NCBI GenBank assembly: GCA_017745175.1
Contig: JAGHZY010000029.1
Coordinates: forward strand, 1 to 58,523
Reading direction: 5' to 3'
DNA from: Sphingopyxis sp.
Lineage (GTDB): Bacteria; Pseudomonadota; Alphaproteobacteria; Sphingomonadales; Sphingomonadaceae
Length of the DNA: 58,523 bases
Position numbers and translations under genes: made by a program. Shown here one piece after another: positions 54,461 through 58,523 of this stretch; the first letter of the stretch is position 1; the number at the start of each line of letters is the position of its first letter. Below the pieces are notes generated by a model. The model saw only the letters and a program-made list of their open reading frames with translations. It did no database searches and had not been told where the DNA came from.

Positions 54461-56038
54461 TTGCTCCGCTGGATCGCCTTCCCTGTCCTCCTCGCCGCGG
54501 CGGCGTTCGCGGTGTGGTGGGCGCCCGCGCGCTGGACGCTGCTGCTCTGGGGCCCGCTCCTCCTCATCGCCGCCCATGATGCGGTCCAGCGTCATCACAG
54601 CCTCCGCCGCAACTTTCCGCTCATCGCGCGCATCCGCTGGCTGTTCGAGGAGGTTCGCCCCTTCCTCTACGCCTATGTCGTCGAAGGGCCGTTCGACGGG
54701 CGGCCCTTTACGCGTGCCGAGCGCGACATCGTCTATGCGCGCGCCAAGGGCGAACTCGACAGCCATCCCTTCGGTACCGAACTCGACGTCTATTCGGACG
54801 AATATGAGTGGATGAGCCACAGCATCGCGCCGGCGACGGGGCCCGACCGCACGCAGCGCGTGCTTGTCGGCGGCCCGCAATGTGCGCGGCCCTATGCCGC
54901 CTCGCCGCTCAACATTTCGGCGATGAGCTTCGGTTCGCTCGGCGCCAATGCGATCGAGGCGCTCAATCGCGGCGCACGGATGGGCAATTTCTATCACGAC
55001 ACCGGCGAAGGCGGTTTCAGCCCCTATCACCGCATCCACGGCGGCGACATCGTGTGGGAACTTGGCAGCGGCTATTTCGGCTGCCGCGACGAGGAGGGCC
55101 GTTTCGACCCCGAACGCTTTCGCGACGCCGCGCAAAACGACCAGATCAGGATGATCGAAATCAAGCTCAGCCAGGGCGCGAAGCCGGGCCACGGCGGGGT
55201 CCTCCCGGGGCCCAAGGTCAGCGCCGAAATCGCCGCGACGCGCGGCGTTCGCGAAGGCCATGACTGCATCTCGCCCGCATCGCACTCGGCCTTCTCGACC
55301 CCGATCGGGATGATAATGTGGGCGGCCAGACTGCGCGACTTGTCCGGCGGCAAGCCCGTCGGGATCAAGTTATGCGTCGGCCAGCCGCACGAGATTTATG
55401 CCGTCATGAAGGCAATGATCGAAACCGGGGTCCGCCTCGACTTCATCGTCGTCGATGGTGCCGAGGGCGGTACCGGCGCCGCACCGGTCGAATTTTCGAA
55501 CAGCATCGGCATGCCGCTGCGCGAAGGGCTCATCTTCGTGCGCAATGCGCTCGTCGGCTGCGGGCTCAAGGAAGAGATCAAGGTCGCCGCGTCGGGAAAG
55601 GTCCATTCGGGCGCGGGGCTCGCGATGAATTGCGCATTGGGCGCTGACTGGTCGAACGCCGCGCGCGCCTTCATGTTCACGCTGGGCTGTGTCCAGTCGC
55701 TGAAATGCCACACCGACCAATGCCCGACCGGCGTCGCGACGCAGGACCCCGGCCGCCAGCGCGGACTCATCGTTGAGGACAAGGCCGAGCGCGTGCGCCG
55801 CTTTCAGGCTGCGACGGTCAACGCACTCTGGGATATCAGCTCGGCAATGGGGCTCGAATCGCCTTGGCAGATCCAGCCGCACCACCTCCACGAGCGCCTC
55901 AATTCGGCGCGCTCGGATTCGATCGACCGCATCTATAAATTCTACGACCGCGGCGTGCTGCTTGAGGATCCAGGCTCGGTCGCGGGTGCCCGCTACTGGG
56001 CGATGGCCCGCGCCGACAGCTTCCGCGCAGCGCTCTAG
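54461..56038 (+). CDS. Membrane-anchored FMN-binding glutamate-synthase-like protein
   Basis: A 525-residue protein. Two N-terminal membrane segments (LLRWIAFPVLLAAAAFAVWW and WTLLLWGPLLLIAAH) precede a domain matching the FMN/iron-sulfur part of glutamate synthase: ISAMSFGSLGANAIEAL, KPGHGGVLPGPKV, VDGAEGGTGAAP, and GCVQSLKCHTDQCPTG, which has the C-x5-C-x4-C pattern for a 3Fe-4S cluster. The glutaminase domain and the GltD partner are absent, so it is one of the stand-alone GltB2-like oxidoreductases; the electron donor is unknown. The start is TTG 54461. Its stop shares CTAG with the convergent regulator gene. Confidence 0.85.
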   Translation: MLRWIAFPVLLAAAAFAVWWAPARWTLLLWGPLLLIAAHDAVQRHHSLRRNFPLIARIRWLFEEVRPFLYAYVVEGPFDGRPFTRAERDIVYARAKGELDSHPFGTELDVYSDEYEWMSHSIAPATGPDRTQRVLVGGPQCARPYAASPLNISAMSFGSLGANAIEALNRGARMGNFYHDTGEGGFSPYHRIHGGDIVWELGSGYFGCRDEEGRFDPERFRDAAQNDQIRMIEIKLSQGAKPGHGGVLPGPKVSAEIAATRGVREGHDCISPASHSAFSTPIGMIMWAARLRDLSGGKPVGIKLCVGQPHEIYAVMKAMIETGVRLDFIVVDGAEGGTGAAPVEFSNSIGMPLREGLIFVRNALVGCGLKEEIKVAASGKVHSGAGLAMNCALGADWSNAARAFMFTLGCVQSLKCHTDQCPTGVATQDPGRQRGLIVEDKAERVRRFQAATVNALWDISSAMGLESPWQIQPHHLHERLNSARSDSIDRIYKFYDRGVLLEDPGSVAGARYWAMARADSFRAAL

Positions 56039-56562
56039 ATGCCCCTCGCCGCGCAGAGGTCTTCGAGGATAGGCATATCAACCTTCAGGTTGTTGCTCCT
56101 CGCTTGAGTGTAAAGCTCAACAATCTCTATTACGTCTTGAGAAATTTCTTTGACGGTCAAGAAAAAACCAAAAGCCATCTGGCCATCTTTCAGCAGCTCT
56201 AGGACTTTCTGATCACTCTCAATAAGGAAGGCTTCCGTTCTGCTAACGAACAGGCTGGTCCCCAAAGCACGGGCAGCGAATTCTGAAGCTTCTCTAGCGT
56301 CGGTAAAGCCTTTCATTTTTGTGAGTTCTTGGATGACCGATCTTATCCGGGCCGGCCGAGCGCCAAGCTCAAGCATTCTGTTGATAGACCGGAGAACGAT
56401 CACGTCGCCAAAGGTGTACTTTCGCACCCGTCCGTGGCGCCGATCGTCAAAATTTTCACGGATAAAGATGCCTTCCCGCTCAAGATGATTGAGCATGTAC
56501 GGCTTCTTAAAGCCCGCCAAGCGGGCTGCTTCTGCAGAAGTAAAGTCATCGTCCATAAACAT
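56035..56562 (-). CDS. MerR-like transcriptional regulator
   Basis: A 175-residue protein whose N-terminus (FTSAEAARLAGFKKPYMLNH, then RKYTFGDVIVLRSINRMLEL) matches a MerR-type winged helix, with an effector region lacking metal-binding cysteines. The gene is much more AT-rich than its surroundings, so it was probably acquired. Start choice is unclear: ATG 56562, ATG 56556 or TTG 56574 all lack a ribosome-binding site. ATG 56562 lies at the edge of a perfect palindrome (56560-56581). TATAAT is found on the minus strand at 56601-56606, suggesting a short leader. Autorepression at the palindrome is likely. Confidence 0.75.
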   Translation of the reverse strand: MFMDDDFTSAEAARLAGFKKPYMLNHLEREGIFIRENFDDRRHGRVRKYTFGDVIVLRSINRMLELGARPARIRSVIQELTKMKGFTDAREASEFAARALGTSLFVSRTEAFLIESDQKVLELLKDGQMAFGFFLTVKEISQDVIEIVELYTQARSNNLKVDMPILEDLCAARGI

Positions 56563-56581
56563 AGTATTGCGCAATACTATG
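56560..56581. promoter_or_regulatory. Perfect 22-base palindrome covering the regulator start, with -10 box
   Basis: The inner 20 bases (ATAGTATTGCGCAATACTAT, 56561-56580) are self-complementary, and one more C/G pair extends it to 22. A perfect TATAAT (minus strand, 56601-56606) lies about 20 bases upstream, so the palindrome sits around or just after the transcription start. A dimer bound there would block transcription or initiation of translation. No convincing -35 box is present. Confidence 0.7.
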
Positions 56582-56659
56582 GAATTCTCAAGTAGAACAG
56601 ATTATAAACACCATATATTGTGCCATTTTATTCATTCACCATCTACAGGTTGATGCAAC

Positions 56660-56851
56660 ATGGTTTACGCTGAAATTCGCTTCATGAATCTGAACGATTG
56701 GCGCGGCCAATTGCGCGAGTCCGATACCGACGAAAAGATTGGTGAGGAATGGCAGGCCAGCCAGCGCGGCGAGCTAATCGGCAAGATGTCTAGAATGATA
56801 CCGTTGACGCATTTGTTCTTTCGTGACGCCAGCTCGCCTCTTCTAGATTAG
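56660..56851 (+). CDS. Possible small protein in the AT-rich insert (63 aa)
   Basis: The frame from ATG 56660 gives a charged 63-residue peptide (with RFMNLNDWRGQLRESDTDEK and IGKMSRMIPLTHLFF) with no known domain. It is divergent from the MerR-like gene, about 80 bases away, and AGG lies some ten bases before the ATG. The arrangement of small gene plus divergent regulator is seen in toxin-antitoxin-like or phage-derived pairs, but nothing else supports that. It may not be expressed. Confidence 0.35.
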   Translation: MVYAEIRFMNLNDWRGQLRESDTDEKIGEEWQASQRGELIGKMSRMIPLTHLFFRDASSPLLD

Positions 56852-56856
56852 TTTCT

Positions 56857-57258
56857 CTAGATCAGGCTGAGTTCGGCCAGCTCGCGATAGAGTTCGGGTG
56901 GCAGATCGGCGAGCCCATCGCCCTCATCTACAGCTTTTGGCGCGTCGCTGTCGGCAAGGTAACGCCAACCCTGATGCGCCCGTTTGGGCTGCGGATGAAT
57001 CCGCTCGAGCGCCGCCACACAGACGATGTCGATCCGCCCGTCGCTCCGGTCGTCGAAGCGCAGGATTTCGACGCGCGCCACGAGCGTGTGCTTGACGATC
57101 AAATGCAGCTTGCCGCCGATCAGCTCGTCGGCCCGCTTCGGCTTGAACCGCGTCGTGAAACGGATCTCGCCGTCTTGCGCGAAATTGGCGATCCGCGCCT
57201 GCAGCGCCGGATAGTCGGCGCAGCCGACAGCGACACGGGTCATATGAAGCTGGGCCAT
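56857..57258 (-). CDS. DUF1489 family protein
   Basis: A 133-residue cytoplasmic protein with the family pattern LHMTRVAVGCADYPALQARI at the start, FTTRFKPKRADELI and KLHLIVKHTLVARVEILRF, and the later HQGWRYL. DUF1489 proteins are widespread in alphaproteobacteria and of unknown role. It lies downstream of TerC on the same strand, but a strong terminator at 57283-57314 separates them, so it is likely transcribed on its own. Confidence 0.85.
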   Translation of the reverse strand: MAQLHMTRVAVGCADYPALQARIANFAQDGEIRFTTRFKPKRADELIGGKLHLIVKHTLVARVEILRFDDRSDGRIDIVCVAALERIHPQPKRAHQGWRYLADSDAPKAVDEGDGLADLPPELYRELAELSLI

Positions 57259-57282
57259 GCGCCGAAGATGGGAACGGACAAG

Positions 57283-57314
57283 AAAAAAGCCAGCCCCGCG
57301 ACGGACTGGCTTTT
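57283..57314 (-). terminator. Intrinsic terminator after the TerC gene
   Basis: AAAAGCCAG (57285-57293) and CTGGCTTTT (57306-57314) form a nine-base stem with a 12-base loop. On the minus strand the hairpin is followed by T6 (complement of A57283-57288, partly in the stem). It lies six bases after the TerC stop. The A/T flanks on both sides could also stop plus-strand transcription. Confidence 0.85.
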
Positions 57315-57319
57315 CCTTT

Positions 57320-58045
57320 TTAGCCGAACAGCGTCCCGATCCCGACGCCGGGGTCGACCCAGCCTTCGTAGATCATCTTGACCGCAACATAGACGATCAC
57401 CGCGAGGCCGATGTAGGCGATCCAGCGGTAGCGCTCGATATATTTGGCGATGATATTCGCCGCGACGCCCATCAGCGCGACGGCAAAGATCAGACCGACG
57501 ATCAGGATTCCCGGATGCTCGCGCGCCGCGCCGGCTACCGCGAGGACGTTGTCGAGGCTCATCGACACGTCGGCGACGGCCACCGCCCACGCGGCGCCGG
57601 CAAAGCTCTTGGCGGGTTTCAGGCCCGAATGCTCGTCGCCGGCAATCTCGGGCGAGCCGTGCGACTGGCCGGCATGGCGCAGCTCGCGCCACATTTTCCA
57701 TGCTACCCAGATCAAGAGCAGTCCGCCGACGAAAATCAGCCCGACGATCTGCATCAGCTGCGTCACGACGAGTGCGAAGGCGATGCGCAGTACCAGCGCG
57801 GCGAGCACGCCGATCAGGATGACCTTCTTGCGCTGGTCGGCGGGCAGCCCCGCCGCGAGCGCGCCGACGACGATCGCATTGTCGCCCGCAAGCACGAGGT
57901 CGATCATCAGCACCTGCAGGAAAGCCGCGAAGGCCGCGGGTTCGGTGATGTTCGAGAAGTCCTTGACGATCGCGTCCCACATCCCGGCGGGACCGCCGAA
58001 ACCGCCGGCATGCGCCGCGGCCTGAGTCAGAAATTCCAAAATCAC
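57320..58045 (-). CDS. TerC-family integral membrane protein
   Basis: A 241-residue protein with seven hydrophobic segments. LVLAGDNAIVVGALAAGLP near residue 50 and ADVSMSLDNVLAVAGAA near residue 155 carry the paired GDN/LDN aspartates of the TerC/YjbE/MntP-like group, which move divalent metals such as manganese or calcium. The start is GTG, overlapping the upstream stop as GTGA, so it is translated with the ABM-domain gene. No metal riboswitch can precede it in this arrangement. Confidence 0.9.
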   Translation of the reverse strand: MILEFLTQAAAHAGGFGGPAGMWDAIVKDFSNITEPAAFAAFLQVLMIDLVLAGDNAIVVGALAAGLPADQRKKVILIGVLAALVLRIAFALVVTQLMQIVGLIFVGGLLLIWVAWKMWRELRHAGQSHGSPEIAGDEHSGLKPAKSFAGAAWAVAVADVSMSLDNVLAVAGAAREHPGILIVGLIFAVALMGVAANIIAKYIERYRWIAYIGLAVIVYVAVKMIYEGWVDPGVGIGTLFG

Positions 58046-58335
58046 AGCGGCTCTCCGAAATAGCTGACCTCTGGCATAGGGTCATAAAAGCGATGCAGCA
58101 ACGCCCGCCACTGCGCGTAGCGGTCCGATTGCCGGAAGCCGTCGCGGTGATCCGCGACCGACCTCCATTCGACCAACAGCAGATAGGCCTGTCCGGTTGC
58201 GGTCGGGCGGCAAATTCTGAGCGAGATAAAGCCCGGCGATGCTTCGATCAGCGGCCGCGCTTCGGCAACGGCCGCCTCGAAATCGCCTTCGCTGCCCGCA
58301 CGGACGTGCAACAAGGCGTGTTCGATGACGGCCAA
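58042..58335 (-). CDS. Antibiotic-biosynthesis monooxygenase (ABM) domain protein
   Basis: A 97-residue single-domain protein: IEHALLHVRAGSEGDFEAAV, ASPGFISLRICR, LLLVEWRSVADHRDGFRQS. This is the dimeric ferredoxin-like ABM fold, found in haem-degrading and quinol monooxygenases as well as many uncharacterised proteins. The start is TTG 58335, as no better codon is seen. It is coupled to terC by GTGA and follows rho by nine bases. Confidence 0.8.
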   Translation of the reverse strand: MAVIEHALLHVRAGSEGDFEAAVAEARPLIEASPGFISLRICRPTATGQAYLLLVEWRSVADHRDGFRQSDRYAQWRALLHRFYDPMPEVSYFGEPL

Positions 58336-58344
58336 GGCGCCGGC

Positions 58345-58523
58345 TTACTGGTTCATGCTGTCGAAGAAATCCTCGTTGGTCTTCGAATCCTTGATCTTGT
58401 CGAGCAGGAATTCCATCGCGTCGACGGTGCCCATCTGCATGAGGATGCGGCGCAGCACCCACATCTTCGACAGCGTCGCGCGGTCGACCAGCAGCTCTTC
58501 TTTACGCGTGCCCGACTTGGTGA
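58345..58523 (-). CDS. rho: Transcription termination factor Rho, C-terminal end (5' part outside window)
   Basis: The last 59 residues of Rho are visible: [40 protein letters not shown] and [12 protein letters not shown] before TAA. This tail is very conserved. The gene continues beyond the window end. rho next to the mnmE-parAB cluster fits an origin-proximal location in related alphaproteobacteria. Confidence 0.93.
   Translation of the reverse strand, partial: TKSGTRKEELLVDRATLSKMWVLRRILMQMGTVDAMEFLLDKIKDSKTNEDFFDSMNQ

Noticed and set aside
58042..58100. A metal-sensing riboswitch (yybP-ykoY type) upstream of terC
   Set aside because: The terC start overlaps the stop of the ABM-domain gene (GTGA), leaving no leader for a riboswitch.

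Overview
The window is GC-rich alphaproteobacterial chromosome, most probably from a sphingomonad (order Sphingomonadales; a Sphingopyxis-like genus is my guess). The reasons are the gene orders mnmE-mnmG-rsmG-parA-parB and hemC-hemD-Mic60-like, the use of a TonB receptor with amidohydrolases and DUF885 peptidases, a CYP153-like P450, ATGA/GTGA-coupled operons, and frequent GTG/TTG starts. No tRNA, rRNA, CRISPR array or insertion sequence was seen.

Layout. 1-3755: the 3' end of homoserine dehydrogenase, a polytopic membrane protein, an exported protein, glpX and a Rap1a/Tai-like exported protein. 3855-16796: a divergent catabolic locus. One arm (minus strand) carries an M38-type dipeptidase-like amidohydrolase, an ALDH7 aldehyde dehydrogenase, an exported TPR protein, an APC amino-acid permease and a DUF885 peptidase. 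The other arm (plus strand) carries a TonB-dependent receptor, an XRE-cupin regulator, a divergent M19 dipeptidase and a second, homologous TPR protein. Three AT-rich intergenic regions here share exact 9-12 bp words that look like operator parts. 16872-19215: a CaiB-type CoA-transferase and glutaryl-CoA dehydrogenase. With ALDH7 these suggest degradation of lysine-type peptides or amino acids down to glutaryl-CoA and crotonyl-CoA.

19265-32692: a hem operon (hemC, hemD, Mic60-like), tsaD-gpsA-flippase, an adenosine-kinase-like sugar kinase, an EI24 protein with a lipoprotein, queG, a NatAB-type ABC exporter and a CYP153-like P450. 32736-41486: msrB; an envelope-glycosylation locus (two GT-C paralogues, an FAD oxidoreductase resembling UDP-galactopyranose mutase, and a GtrA flippase) with two near-identical CtrA-like motifs; a patatin; and a chromate transporter.

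41825-46140: a minimal chaperone-usher-like operon (DUF4402 subunit, PapD-like chaperone, usher-like barrel with SdrD/carboxypeptidase-regulatory C-terminus). 46402-53241: the chromosome-partition cluster parB-parA-rsmG, an inserted exported protein, mnmG, mnmE and a DUF6489 protein, carrying three parS sites. This places the right side of the window near the replication origin.

53350-58523: dienelactone hydrolase, a SnoaL-like protein, a membrane FMN-binding glutamate-synthase-like protein, a small AT-rich insert with a MerR-like regulator whose start codon lies in a perfect palindrome, a DUF1489 protein, TerC, an ABM-domain protein and the 3' end of rho. Dispersed inverted repeats occupy several intergenic gaps. 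Functions are inferred from motifs and gene context; no database search was run.
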